Shown here: one piece after another, positions 6,399 through 15,271 of the stretch
Layout: each line of letters starts with the position of its first letter
Position numbering within the stretch: position 1 is the first letter of the stretch
Origin: JAJNBA01 sp035512775
GTDB taxonomy: Bacteria; Actinomycetota; UBA4738; HRBIN12
Assembly: GCA_035512775.1 (NCBI GenBank)
Contig: DATKDI010000029.1
Coordinates: forward strand, 1 to 41,394
Reading direction: 5' to 3'
Length of the DNA: 41,394 bases
The notes under the pieces: model-generated
Databases searched by the model: none
What the model saw: only the letters and a program-made list of their open reading frames with translations
Told to the model about the DNA's origin: nothing
Position numbers and translations under genes: made by a program

Positions 6399-7594
6399 AG
6401 ACGGCGACGGCGTCGGTCGCCGAACGCCGTGCCCCGTTCCGGATCGGCGTGGGCGAGGCGGCGGGCGCCGTCGCCGACCTCGGAGTGATGGTGCCGCTCG
6501 CCACGGCGCTCATCCTCGTGAACGGCCTCGATGCCGGCGCCGTGCTCGTCTGTGCGGGCCTCCTCGTCCTCGCCAGTGGGATCGTGTTCCGGATCCCATT
6601 CCCGGTGCAGCCGTTGAAGGCGCTGACCGCCGTGGCGGTTGCGCAGCAGCTCTCTCCCGACGTGATCCATGCGGCCGGGCTCGAGATCGCCGCCGTGCTC
6701 CTCCTCCTGTCGTTCCATCACGTGGCGGATGTCGTCGCCCGCGTGTTCACCAAGCCCGTCGTCCGCGCGCTCCAGCTCGGCGTGGGCGTCCTGCTCGTGA
6801 TCACCTCGGTCAAGCTGGTTCTGGATCCGCCCGAGGTATTCAGCGCGACGCCGGCCGCACCGTGGCCATGGATCCTGATGATCGCCGCGTTCGCCGGCGT
6901 CCTCGTCGCGGCCAGGACGCGTCACTACTGGCTCGCGCTCGGTGTGCTCGGGGTGGGCGTTGTCGCCGCCGTGACCGCGGCGACCCCCCACGTCGGGGGT
7001 CCGACGTTCAGCGCGCCGGAGCTCGATCTCCCCGCTTCCGGCGCGTTCGCGACCGCCTTCTTCCTGCTCGTCGTGCCGCAGCTTCCGCTGACGTTCGGCA
7101 ACGCCGTGGTCGCCGTGAACGACCTCGCTCATGAGTACCTGGGAACGGCCGCATCCCGCGTGACCCCCTCGCGTGTGTGCCTCTCGGCGGGGATCGGTAA
7201 CGCCGTATCGGGTGTGCTGGGCGGCATGCCCATGTGCCACGGCGCCGGCGGGCTGACGGCGCACGTCCGGCTCGGCGCCCGCACCGCCGGGATGAACGTG
7301 CTGCTCGGCGGTTCGCTCATGGTCCTCGGAGTGTTCTTCGCCGCCCAGGTGCCCGTGATCCTCGGCCTGCTCCCGGTGTGGGGACTCGCCGCCTTCCTCG
7401 CGTACGCGGGCCTCCGGCACGCCTGGCTCGTGTCGGACCTCCGCGGTGTCGAGCTGGCGCTCGCCGTCGTCGCCGGCGGACTGGGAGCCTGGTTCGGGAA
7501 CCTCGCCATCACGGCCGGTCTCGCACTGCTCGTGGTGCACGGGCGGAGGGCGTTCGGCCTGCCGGCGCGAAGGCGCCGTACCCTGGACAGATGA
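6395..7594 (+). CDS. MOT1/SulP-like molybdate (or sulfate) transporter
   Basis: 399 residues, about ten or more hydrophobic helices. The opening GVGEAAGAVADLGVMVPLAT, then ILVNGLDAGAVLVCAGL and FPVQPLKALTAVAVAQQ, is characteristic of the MOT1 (molybdate transporter 1) branch of the SulP superfamily. A second signature, GMPMCHGAGGLTAHVRLGAR, lies near residue 280. It is coupled by ATGA to the upstream Mop-domain regulator, which supports molybdate rather than sulfate as substrate. No ModABC genes are present in the window. The gene also overlaps lepB by 4 bp (7591-7594). Confidence 0.85.
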   Translation: MKTATASVAERRAPFRIGVGEAAGAVADLGVMVPLATALILVNGLDAGAVLVCAGLLVLASGIVFRIPFPVQPLKALTAVAVAQQLSPDVIHAAGLEIAAVLLLLSFHHVADVVARVFTKPVVRALQLGVGVLLVITSVKLVLDPPEVFSATPAAPWPWILMIAAFAGVLVAARTRHYWLALGVLGVGVVAAVTAATPHVGGPTFSAPELDLPASGAFATAFFLLVVPQLPLTFGNAVVAVNDLAHEYLGTAASRVTPSRVCLSAGIGNAVSGVLGGMPMCHGAGGLTAHVRLGARTAGMNVLLGGSLMVLGVFFAAQVPVILGLLPVWGLAAFLAYAGLRHAWLVSDLRGVELALAVVAGGLGAWFGNLAITAGLALLVVHGRRAFGLPARRRRTLDR

Positions 7595-8241
7595 GAACCG
7601 ACGAGCGCCGTGTCCACGACACGGACGACGTCCCCGACCGGCCGAAGAAGAAGAAACACCCCGCGCTCACGTTCCTCGGGGAGCTGCCCGGACTGGTCCT
7701 GATGGCGTTCGCTCTGGCATTGCTGATCAAGAGTCTGCTGCTCCAGGCCTTCTGGATCCCGACCGGATCCATGGAGCCCACGCTCGTGCCGGGAGACCGC
7801 GTGATCGTGGCCAAGGTCCCCTACTACTTCCACGACCCGGCGCGCGGCGACATCGTCGTGTTCGAGGAGCCCGATCCGACGAAGGCGTCCGAACGCGGTG
7901 TGTGGGGAGGTCTCACCCATTGGCTCGGCCAGGGACTCGGGTTCGCACCGCCGGACCATCCCGATTACATCAAGCGGGTGATCGGCCAGCCCGGGGACGT
8001 CGTGTACGCGAAAGAGGGCCACGTGTTCGTGAACGGCCTCCAGATCTCCGAGCCCTACCTCGAGCAACGGACCGCTCGATTTCCCAGGACGAGGGTTCCC
8101 GACGGGAAGCTGTTCGTGATGGGCGACAACCGATCCAACTCGCTCGACTCACGCTTCGGGCTCGGGTTCGTGCCGATCGATCGTGTGATCGGGAAGGCCG
8201 TGATCATCGTCTGGCCCTTCGACCACCTGGACGGGCTCTAA
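7591..8241 (+). CDS. lepB: signal peptidase I
   Basis: 216 residues from the ATG at 7591, overlapping the transporter stop. A short cytoplasmic Lys-rich N-terminus (PKKKKHP) and one membrane helix (about 32-50) precede the catalytic domain: box B PTGSMEPTL with nucleophile Ser60, box D DYIKRVIGQPGD with general base Lys128, box E GDNRSNSLDSR. It removes signal peptides on the outer face of the membrane. The grouping with a molybdate transporter is unusual and probably reflects read-through rather than function. Confidence 0.95.
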   Translation: MRTDERRVHDTDDVPDRPKKKKHPALTFLGELPGLVLMAFALALLIKSLLLQAFWIPTGSMEPTLVPGDRVIVAKVPYYFHDPARGDIVVFEEPDPTKASERGVWGGLTHWLGQGLGFAPPDHPDYIKRVIGQPGDVVYAKEGHVFVNGLQISEPYLEQRTARFPRTRVPDGKLFVMGDNRSNSLDSRFGLGFVPIDRVIGKAVIIVWPFDHLDGL

Positions 8242-8257
8242 CGAACCCCAGCTCTCG

Positions 8258-8648
8258 ATGCGCTGGCTCCTGATCGCGGGGCCCGTGGTAGTGGTCGTGT
8301 GGCTGGTCGCTGTCGTCGTGTTGCTGTTCCTGGGACGCAAGACGCTCGCTCGCGAGTTGATCACGTTGCTTCCGAACCTCGCTCGGCTGTTCCGCCGCCT
8401 GCTCGGCGATGAAGCGAGTGCCGCGCTCATCGAAGGCTCTCCTCGTCCTCGGCGGCTTGTGGCTCGCCTCGCCGATCGACCTGATTCGCGAGTTCCTGCC
8501 CGGGATCGGCGCGATCGACGATGCGGTCGTCGCCGGCCTCGTGCTGCGACACGTCGTGAAGCGTGCCGGGCCCAACGTGGTGCGCGATCACTGGCGAGGC
8601 GATCCGCGGACGATCACCATGCTGCTCCGCGCCGCACGCGCGACCTAG
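8258..8648 (+). pseudogene. DUF1232 (YkvA-like) membrane protein, frameshifted
   Basis: The first frame (ATG 8258) encodes a membrane anchor (MRWLLIAGPVVVVVWLVAVV) and LPNLARLFRRLLGD. The DUF1232 core, KRVPRSSKALLVLGGLWLAS followed by PIDLIREFLPGIGAIDDAVV, continues in the +1 frame from about 8412. Skipping one base near 8411 joins them into a standard-looking DUF1232 protein. Alternatively the second part starts at the ATG at 8409 (79 residues) as a separate overlapping gene. Its TAG shares CTAG (8645-8648) with the convergent cca gene. Confidence 0.7.
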
Positions 8649-10015
8649 GTGTTCCCGTGCTCCTTCGCCCAGTCCTCGAGTAGCCCGTACGCCTCGTCCT
8701 CCGGAAGCTCGCCCCGCTCCATCCGGATCTCCATCAGGAACGCGAGGGCCTCCCCCACGAGCGGTCCCGGCTCGAGACCCAGCCGCTCCATCACCTGGCG
8801 GCCGTCGAGCGACGGCCGCATCGCCTCGATGTTCTCCTGCTCCGCGAGGCGAGCGATCCGATCCTCCAGCTCGTCCTGCAGGCGCCCGAACCGTTCCGCA
8901 CGCTTGGGATCGCGAGTCGTGCAGTCCGCCCGCGTGAGCTGGTTGAGCTTGTCGAGCAGTGGGCCGGCGTCCCGCACGTAGCGGCGCACCGCGGCGTCCG
9001 TCCAGCCCTCACCGAAGCCATGGAACCGCAGGTGGAGCTCGACGAGCTTCCGCACGTCCTCCACGACCGCGTTCGGGTAGCGCAGCTCTCGCAGCCGTTG
9101 CTCCGCCATGCGCGCGCCCACCACCTCGTGGTGGTGGAACGAGACGCCGTCGGGCGTGATCTCGCGGGTCGACGGCTTGCCGATGTCGTGGAGCAGTCCC
9201 GCCAGGCGGAGCACCCGATCCGGCTCCAGCCGCTCGACCACCGCGAAGGTGTGTCGCAACACGTCCTTGTGGCGATGCACCGGGTCCTGCTCGAGCTGCA
9301 GAGCGGGCAGCTCCGGCAGGAACTCCTCGGCCAGCCCCGTCTCGACCAGCGATGCCAGCCCGGCACCTGGCGACTCCGCCACGAGCAGCTTGTCGAGCTC
9401 CTCGCGGATCCGTTCGGCGGACACGATCCCGAGGCGATCGCGCATCCCCGCGATCGCCTCGATGACACGCGGCGCGGGGATCACCCCGAGCTGCGCGACG
9501 AAGCGCGCGGCTCGCAGCATGCGCAACGGGTCGTCCGAGAACGAGACCTCGGGTTCGAGCGGCGTGTCGAGTCGCTTCGCGGCGAGGTCCTTCACGCCTT
9601 CGAACGGATCGACGAACTCGCCGTCCGGCAACCGGACGGCCATCGCGTTGATCGTGAAGTCTCGCCGGGACAGATCGGTCCCGATGTCCTTGGCGAAGGT
9701 GACCGCCGGCTTGCGTTCGTCCTTCGGATACCGCTCCTCCCGGTAGGTCGTGATCTCGACCACTCGGCCGTGGCGGCGCGCTCCCACGGTCCCGAAGCGC
9801 ACGCCCACGAGGTACTGGGCCTCCGCCCATCCACGGAGCAAGCGAGACGTCTCCGCAGGCGACGCATCGGTCGCGAAGTCGGTGTCCGTCTCGGGTGCGA
9901 GGCGGCCCGTCACCAGGTCGCGAACGACTCCCCCCACCAGGTACAACTCGTGCCCGGCGGCCTGGAATCGGTCGCCGAGCTCTTTCGACAGGGGGTCGAT
10001 CTCGATCGTGGTCAC
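8645..10015 (-). CDS. cca: CCA tRNA nucleotidyltransferase (PcnA/Cca family)
   Basis: 456 residues from a GTG at 10015. The nucleotidyltransferase domain shows GGVVRD (28-33), the metal-binding TDTDFATD (Asp 44 and 46) and SRRDFTINAMA. Neck motifs DDPLRMLRAARF follow, then an HD domain with LLHDIGKPSTR and HHHEVVGARMAEQR. It adds or repairs the 3' CCA of tRNAs. The visible tRNA-Ile at 37 kb lacks an encoded CCA, so the enzyme is needed. A -10-like TATGGT lies 9 bases before the GTG, suggesting a leaderless transcript. It corresponds to Rv3907c in the M. tuberculosis order. Confidence 0.93.
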   Translation of the reverse strand: MTTIEIDPLSKELGDRFQAAGHELYLVGGVVRDLVTGRLAPETDTDFATDASPAETSRLLRGWAEAQYLVGVRFGTVGARRHGRVVEITTYREERYPKDERKPAVTFAKDIGTDLSRRDFTINAMAVRLPDGEFVDPFEGVKDLAAKRLDTPLEPEVSFSDDPLRMLRAARFVAQLGVIPAPRVIEAIAGMRDRLGIVSAERIREELDKLLVAESPGAGLASLVETGLAEEFLPELPALQLEQDPVHRHKDVLRHTFAVVERLEPDRVLRLAGLLHDIGKPSTREITPDGVSFHHHEVVGARMAEQRLRELRYPNAVVEDVRKLVELHLRFHGFGEGWTDAAVRRYVRDAGPLLDKLNQLTRADCTTRDPKRAERFGRLQDELEDRIARLAEQENIEAMRPSLDGRQVMERLGLEPGPLVGEALAFLMEIRMERGELPEDEAYGLLEDWAKEHGNT

Positions 10016-10024
10016 AGCGTTCTC

Positions 10025-10030
10025 ACCATA
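10025..10030 (-). promoter_or_regulatory. -10 box TATGGT of cca
   Basis: On the minus strand TATGGT ends 9 bases before the GTG start at 10015. The 55-bp gap to the divergent gene at 10071 must hold promoters for both. Confidence 0.35.
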
Positions 10031-10070
10031 CCCCCGCGCTCAGCCGCACCCGTCGCGATACGGTGCCGCC

Positions 10071-10451
10071 GTGCCCGTCTGGCTCGGCTTCGCCTGGACG
10101 CTTCCGAACACGCTGCTCGGGGTGATCCTCGGGCTCCTCACGTTCCAGACACCCCGTGTGCGGGAGGGATTGGTCCTGTTCGATCGGCATCCGCGAGGTC
10201 TGACCCGGCTGATGCCTCGCCTGGGCCGGTCCGCGATGACCGTCGGCTTCGTGGTCCTCTCGTCGAGGCCGCTCGAGGGACGGCTGCTGGCACACGAGCG
10301 GCATCACGTCCATCAGTACATGGTGTGGGGGCCGCTGTTCATCCCGGTGTACTTCCTGCTCGCGATCCCGTTCGGCTACCGGCGACATCCCATGGAGCGC
10401 GCAGCGATCCGCGCGGAGGGGAGCGGATCGACGGGGAGGCGAGAAGGCTAG
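10071..10451 (+). CDS. small membrane protein with HERHH motif
   Basis: 126 residues from a GTG at 10071. Hydrophobic segments occur at the N-terminus (WLGFAWTLPNTLLGVILGLL) and near the C-terminus (GPLFIPVYFLLAIPF). Between them, LLAHERHHVHQYMVWGPL is histidine-rich and resembles the HE-x-x-H motif of zinc proteins, with GYRRHPMERAA near the end. This could be a metal-dependent membrane hydrolase, but I do not recognise the family. Its stop shares CTAG with the convergent pilT stop (10448-10451). Confidence 0.6.
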   Translation: MPVWLGFAWTLPNTLLGVILGLLTFQTPRVREGLVLFDRHPRGLTRLMPRLGRSAMTVGFVVLSSRPLEGRLLAHERHHVHQYMVWGPLFIPVYFLLAIPFGYRRHPMERAAIRAEGSGSTGRREG

Positions 10452-11563
10452 AAGGGAAGGCTGTCGGAGACGGCCGCGTCGTCGAACGCGGCTCGCCGCT
10501 CGAGCGTCCCGTGCAGTGCGAGGTCGAAGTCGTGCGGGTTGGTGGCTGTCCGGCGCGCTTCGTCCGGAGAGACGATGCCTTCTTTGACGAGGCTCACGAG
10601 CGCCTGGTCGAAGGTCTGCATCCCGTAGAAGTCGCCACCCGCGATCACCTCGAGGATGCCTGCCGTCTCCTCCGGATCCACGATCCTGTCGAAGACACGG
10701 CCGGTGTTCACCAAGACCTCGACCACGGGAACGCGACCCTTGCCGTCGGCCCGAGTCACGAGCCGCTGCGAGACGATCCCACGCAGAGCCCCCGCGAAGG
10801 ACGAACGCATCTCACGCTGCTGTTGAGGCGGGAACAGGTCGAGTACGCGGTTGATGGTCTCCATCGCGTCGATCGTGTGCAGGGTCGAGATCACGAGGTG
10901 TCCCGTCTCTGCCGCCTGGATCGCGGCGAGGGCCGAATCGGCGTCGCGGATCTCCCCGATGAAGATCACGTCAGGATCCTGCCGGATCACGTGGCGGAGC
11001 GCGGTCGCATACGACTCGGTATCGATCCCGATCTCGCGTTGCTCGATGATGGAGAGATGGTCGTCATGGACGACCTCGATCGGATCCTCGACGGTCACGA
11101 TGTGCGTTCGGCGCGTCCGGTTGATGTGGCCGATCATGGACGCGATCGTCGTGGTCTTCCCGGTCCCCGTGGGCCCGGTGATCAAGATGAGGCCGCGAGG
11201 CGAGGCCGCGAGCGTGGCCATCACCGGTGGGAGCCGGAGCTCCTCGAAGGATGGCACCTCGGCGCGGACCCGCCGGATCGCGAGGCCGATCACGCCACGC
11301 TGACGGAAGACGTTCACCCGGAACCGGCCGACACCCGACAACGTGTAGCCGAGGTCGGCTTCGTTCGTCCGTACGAACTCCTGCTTCTTGTGCTCGGTCA
11401 TCAACGCATGGGCGAAGCGATCCGTGTCGGCCGCGGAGAGGTAGCCGAGGTCGGCGGGCGAGAGCTCGCCGTCCACGCGAACGAACGGCACGTTCCCCGC
11501 CTTCAGGTGGAGATCGCTCGCCCCTCGCTCAACCGTGTACCTCAGCAGTTCGTCGATGTCCAT
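10448..11563 (-). CDS. pilT: PilT-type retraction ATPase
   Basis: 371 residues; I start at the ATG at 11563 (MDIDELLRYTVERGASDLHL), which gives the normal PilT N-terminus. Walker A GPTGTGKTT, the Asp box (TVEDPIEVVH), Walker B (VIFIGEIRDADS) and the His box (TGHLVISTLHT) are all present. PilT hexamers retract type IV pili at the inner membrane. No other pilus gene is here except the TadE-like gene at 16.9 kb, so partners must be elsewhere. It is an insertion relative to the mycobacterial gene order. Confidence 0.92.
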   Translation of the reverse strand: MDIDELLRYTVERGASDLHLKAGNVPFVRVDGELSPADLGYLSAADTDRFAHALMTEHKKQEFVRTNEADLGYTLSGVGRFRVNVFRQRGVIGLAIRRVRAEVPSFEELRLPPVMATLAASPRGLILITGPTGTGKTTTIASMIGHINRTRRTHIVTVEDPIEVVHDDHLSIIEQREIGIDTESYATALRHVIRQDPDVIFIGEIRDADSALAAIQAAETGHLVISTLHTIDAMETINRVLDLFPPQQQREMRSSFAGALRGIVSQRLVTRADGKGRVPVVEVLVNTGRVFDRIVDPEETAGILEVIAGGDFYGMQTFDQALVSLVKEGIVSPDEARRTATNPHDFDLALHGTLERRAAFDDAAVSDSLPF

Positions 11564-11662
11564 GCCAGACCGACGCTCCTTCTCTCTCATCGCTGGGCAC
11601 GCCTCATCCGGCGCTCGGTTCATGCATCGGCCGGAGCGACCGGAGACCTGAGGAACGGAACC

Positions 11663-11668
11663 TAGAAT
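11663..11668 (+). promoter_or_regulatory. -10 box TAGAAT of the NUDIX gene
   Basis: TAGAAT ends 8 bases before the ATG at 11677, consistent with leaderless transcription. No clear -35 at 17 bp. Confidence 0.4.
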
Positions 11669-11676
11669 CAGCACGG

Positions 11677-12408
11677 ATGGGCGAAGCCGACCAACCGCGG
11701 AAGGGCGAGGGTGGGACGGCGGCGGGGGCGGGCGGCGCGAAGCGCCGCCGCCGCCGCCGTCGTCCCAAACGGGCGTCCGCCGAGGCGACCGGCCGAGGGG
11801 ACGTTCAGAAGTCAGGCCAGAGATCGCAGAAGACGGCCGGGGGGACGAGCTCGACCATCACTTCGGAGGCCGGATCGTCGGATCGGCGTCCGGCGACCGC
11901 GGCCCCGCGTTCCAAGAAGAAGAAGAGCGCGAGCCAGAAGACCAGGAAGAAGTCGACGAAAACCCGGCGGAAGGGGCCGGCCGTCCCCACGAAACGGGAG
12001 ATCTCGGCCGGGGGCGTCGTCTACCAGCGGGACGGAGACGAGATCGAAGTCGTGCTCGCCTCTCGACGCACACGCCGGGGACAGCTCGCCTGGGGGCTCG
12101 CCAAGGGAGGCATCGAGGACGAGGAGACGATGGAAGACGCCGCGATCCGGGAGGTCCGCGAGGAAACCGGGCTTCTCGTCGAGATCGAAGCGTCGCTCGG
12201 AGAGACCCGCTACTTCTACGTCTGGGAGAACGTGCGCATCCGCAAGACGGTCCACTTCTTCTTGATGCGCCACACCGGCGGCGACGTCGACGACCGGGAC
12301 GACGAGATGGAGGAGATCCGCTGGTTCCCCCTCGAGCGCGCGCTCAAGCGCGCCGCCTACCGCGGTGAGCGCGACGTGCTCGAGCGCGCGGCAGAGTTGC
12401 TCAGGTGA
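11677..12408 (+). CDS. NUDIX hydrolase with long basic N-terminal tail
   Basis: 243 residues. The NUDIX box GGIEDEETMEDAAIREVREE followed by TGL fits G-x5-E-x7-R-E-U-x-E-E-x-G-U exactly, so the pyrophosphohydrolase should be active. Position next to cca matches MutT4 (Rv3908) of M. tuberculosis. Unusually, about 100 residues precede the domain: a low-complexity Arg/Lys/Ser region with a run of eight arginines followed by PKRAS, then KKKKSASQKTRKKSTKTRRK. This suggests nucleic-acid binding or ribosome association. Substrate (oxidised nucleotide, capped RNA or other) is not deducible. Confidence 0.85.
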   Translation: MGEADQPRKGEGGTAAGAGGAKRRRRRRRPKRASAEATGRGDVQKSGQRSQKTAGGTSSTITSEAGSSDRRPATAAPRSKKKKSASQKTRKKSTKTRRKGPAVPTKREISAGGVVYQRDGDEIEVVLASRRTRRGQLAWGLAKGGIEDEETMEDAAIREVREETGLLVEIEASLGETRYFYVWENVRIRKTVHFFLMRHTGGDVDDRDDEMEEIRWFPLERALKRAAYRGERDVLERAAELLR

Positions 12409-12418
12409 GTCTCATCGC

Positions 12419-13198
12419 ATGGGTTCGGCTTTGAGCTGGGTCGACGTCGCGATCGGCGTCGCGATCGGTCTCGTCTCCGGGGTCCTCGCCGGGTCGTTCG
12501 GGGTGGGAGGCGGCATCCTGATGACCCCGGGGGTCCAGGTACTGCTCGGAGCTCCGGCGATCGTGGCGTTGGCCACGCCTCTTCCGGTGATCTTCCCGGC
12601 CGCCCTGGCGGGCGCCCTCGCCTATCGCCGTCACGGCGAGCTCGACACCAGAGCCGCCGCGTGGCTCGTCGGCCCCGGCCTCGTGGCCGCGGCCCTCGGA
12701 GCCTTGCTCACCGAATACGTCGACACGACGCTGTTGCTCCTCGCCACCGCGCTCCTCCTCGGTTCGCAGGCGATCGCGATCCTTCGGGGATCACGCGGGC
12801 ACCGCGGGGAACCCCGTGAGGCGACGGCCCCGATCCTCGGAGGGATCGGAGCCGTCGCCGGCTTCGCGTCCGGGCTCCTGGGCATCGGCGGCGGGCTCGT
12901 GATGGTCCCCCTGCTGGCCGGCTGGCTCGGGATGCCCCTGAAGCGCGCCCTCGGCACGTCGCTGCTCGCGATCGTCGCCCTGGTCGTGCCCGGCACCGTC
13001 GTCCATGCAGCACTCGGCCACATCGACGTGGGGATCGGCCTGGCGCTGGCAGTCGGGGCGATCCCGGGTGCGCGCGTGGGGGCTGCCTTCGCGCTGGGGG
13101 CCAAAGAGCGGACCCTCAGGCTGGTCATCGGCGGGGGTCTCTTCGTGATCTCGGTCGGCTATGCCGTCGACCAGGCAGCCACGATGCTGGGTCGCTGA
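12419..13198 (+). CDS. TauE/SafE-family permease
   Basis: 259 residues, about eight hydrophobic helices. Two repeated signatures, GVLAGSFGVGGGILMTPGVQ near the N-terminus and GFASGLLGIGGGLVMVPLLA in the second half, are typical of the TauE/SafE (DUF81) family of anion exporters for sulfite, sulfonates or similar. The start at 12419 is 10 bp after the NUDIX stop, suggesting co-transcription. It is not part of the mycobacterial block. The substrate is unknown. Confidence 0.85.
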   Translation: MGSALSWVDVAIGVAIGLVSGVLAGSFGVGGGILMTPGVQVLLGAPAIVALATPLPVIFPAALAGALAYRRHGELDTRAAAWLVGPGLVAAALGALLTEYVDTTLLLLATALLLGSQAIAILRGSRGHRGEPREATAPILGGIGAVAGFASGLLGIGGGLVMVPLLAGWLGMPLKRALGTSLLAIVALVVPGTVVHAALGHIDVGIGLALAVGAIPGARVGAAFALGAKERTLRLVIGGGLFVISVGYAVDQAATMLGR

Positions 13199-13225
13199 GC
13201 GCGGCGGCTACGATTGGCCATCGGT

Positions 13226-15271
13226 ATGCGCCGCTCGTACGGACCACGCATCGTCTTGTCCTTCCTCGCGATCCTCTGGACCGCTTCGCCCGCGCCTGCG
13301 CAAGAGCCGGACGAGCCGACGGCCGTGATCCGCCTGATCAGCCAGACGCCCTGGACCACGACCCAGGAGCCGATGCTCCGGGTGAGGGTCAGCGTGCGAA
13401 ACGACGGGGACGCGACGATCGCGAGCCCCGTGGTCGGATGGGCGATCGGGCCCCGGGTGACCTCGCGCCTGCAGTACGAGGCGGCGCTCGAGCAGGGCCC
13501 GACGTTCGCCGCATCCGCAGACACGGTGCCGCTCCTCGGGCCTCTCAGCCCGGGGGACACCGTGGTGGTCCCGATCCCGATCGACGTGTCGGAGATCCCG
13601 GGAAGCGTCAACCCGGAGGACTCGGGCGTCTATCCGCTACAACTCGCGCTCAGGAGTGAATCGGTCGACCATGAGATCGCCGTCCTCACGACGGCTGCGA
13701 TCCACATCGCGAGGAAGCCGCAGGTCCGGGTCCTGTTCTCGTGGTGGACCGAGATCGCCTCCCCGGTGGCGTTCGCACCCGACGGAACCCTGATCGATAC
13801 CGGATGGGAGGCGACCCTCGAGGCCGGGGGCGGCATCGTGGCCCAGGTCGAGGCGATCGCGGACCTCCTGGCGCAACCGAGATCCCGCGCGGCGTTCGAC
13901 CTGATCGTCTCCCCCGCCGCTCTCGATCAGTTGCGGCAGGCATCCGACGGCTACGAGCGAAGCGATGGACAGGTCATCGAGGAAGGTGACGTCGTCCCTC
14001 GCATCTCGGCCGAGACCCTGGACCGTCTCCGCACGATCGTCGCGAGCCCTCGTGTACGCGTGCACGCGATGCCGTTCGCGGCGCCGAGACTCCCGGCACT
14101 GCTGTCCTCCGGTCTCCGAACGCATCTCGAAGATCAGTGGCGACTGGGCGACGAAACGTTCGAACGGATCCTCGAGGAACGGCCCGATCCCACCGTCGCG
14201 CGACCCCCCGGGCTCGCCTTCGACCAGAGCTCGGTCGACGTGCTCGCCGCTCGAGGAGTGAGCACGATCCTGGGTGCTGCCGATTCCGTGGATCGGCCAC
14301 CGAAGCCCAACGACTTCGCTCCCGATCCGGCTGCTGCGCTCTCCACGACCTCGGGCGTGGACGTCAACCTGGTGCTCCCGGACCCGGGGGCACAGGCGAT
14401 GCTGAACGACCCCGCGCTTCGCGATGACCCCGTCCTCCTCGCGCAAGCCGTCCTCGGCGAGCTCGCCACGATCTGGCGAGAGCAGCCGGTGCCTGAAGGT
14501 GACGTCAAGCGTGGGCTGGCGCTCGACCTGCTCCCCGATCTGCCGACCGCGATGTGGGGTGCGGCGGTCGAGCGACTCTCCGACGCGCCCTTCCTCGAAC
14601 CGGTCTTCGCCGAGGAACTCCCCTTCGAGGTGGACCCGGCGCCGATCCCGGCAGCGCTCGAGCCCCCGGCACCGGAAGGATTCACCGCAGCGTACGCGGA
14701 CGACCTGGCGGCGACCGGGCGCCGGCTGGCCGCGTTCGCATCGGTCCTCGAGGAGCCGGCCGAGGAAGCAGTCCGTCTCCGCCGCGCGATGCTCTACGCG
14801 GAGGCATCGCAGTACATCCTCAACGAGGGATCCGGGCGGATCTGGATCGATGCCGTCAACGACGTCATCGACCGGACGTTCTCGCGCTTGGCGCCGGACA
14901 CCTCGCGGGTGCTCACGTTCACGTCCCGCTCCGGCACGATCCCGCTGCGCATGGGCGATCCCGGCGGTCGGGTCCTGAACGTTCGGGTGCAGCTCGCCTC
15001 AGGTCGAGTCGAGTTCCTCGGGGACGACGAGCGAACCGTGCGGCTGGACCGGCCCGATCAGGTGATCACCTTCCGAGCGGAGGTGAAAGCGTCCGGCCCC
15101 AGCCAGATCGTCGTCCGGGTGATGGCGCCGAACGGCATGATCCTGACGCGGCGTGAGCTCCTCGTGAGGTCCACGGCGGTCAACCCGATCGCGTTGATCA
15201 TCACGATCGGCGCGGGCCTGGTCCTGGTCGGGCTCTGGTCGAGGAGGCTGTTCCGACGACGGAACCCGTGA
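13226..15271 (+). CDS. DUF6049-like secreted, membrane-anchored protein
   Basis: 681 residues from the ATG at 13226. A signal peptide (RIVLSFLAILWTASPAPAQE) precedes a large extracytoplasmic region with an Ig-like N-terminal part (VRVSVRNDGDATIASP, then LSPGDTVVVPIPI). One C-terminal helix (NPIALIITIGAGLVLVGLWS) ends in a basic RRLFRRRNP anchor. Length, topology and position directly before murJ match the DUF6049 family (Rv3909 in M. tuberculosis). A role with MurJ in envelope assembly is inference from conserved linkage. The stop overlaps the murJ GTG (GTGA). Confidence 0.75.
   Translation: MRRSYGPRIVLSFLAILWTASPAPAQEPDEPTAVIRLISQTPWTTTQEPMLRVRVSVRNDGDATIASPVVGWAIGPRVTSRLQYEAALEQGPTFAASADTVPLLGPLSPGDTVVVPIPIDVSEIPGSVNPEDSGVYPLQLALRSESVDHEIAVLTTAAIHIARKPQVRVLFSWWTEIASPVAFAPDGTLIDTGWEATLEAGGGIVAQVEAIADLLAQPRSRAAFDLIVSPAALDQLRQASDGYERSDGQVIEEGDVVPRISAETLDRLRTIVASPRVRVHAMPFAAPRLPALLSSGLRTHLEDQWRLGDETFERILEERPDPTVARPPGLAFDQSSVDVLAARGVSTILGAADSVDRPPKPNDFAPDPAAALSTTSGVDVNLVLPDPGAQAMLNDPALRDDPVLLAQAVLGELATIWREQPVPEGDVKRGLALDLLPDLPTAMWGAAVERLSDAPFLEPVFAEELPFEVDPAPIPAALEPPAPEGFTAAYADDLAATGRRLAAFASVLEEPAEEAVRLRRAMLYAEASQYILNEGSGRIWIDAVNDVIDRTFSRLAPDTSRVLTFTSRSGTIPLRMGDPGGRVLNVRVQLASGRVEFLGDDERTVRLDRPDQVITFRAEVKASGPSQIVVRVMAPNGMILTRRELLVRSTAVNPIALIITIGAGLVLVGLWSRRLFRRRNP

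Noticed and set aside
9020..11665. 881-residue plus-strand frame
   Set aside because: Antisense to cca and pilT; composition (Arg/Asp/His-rich) is that of a shadow frame.
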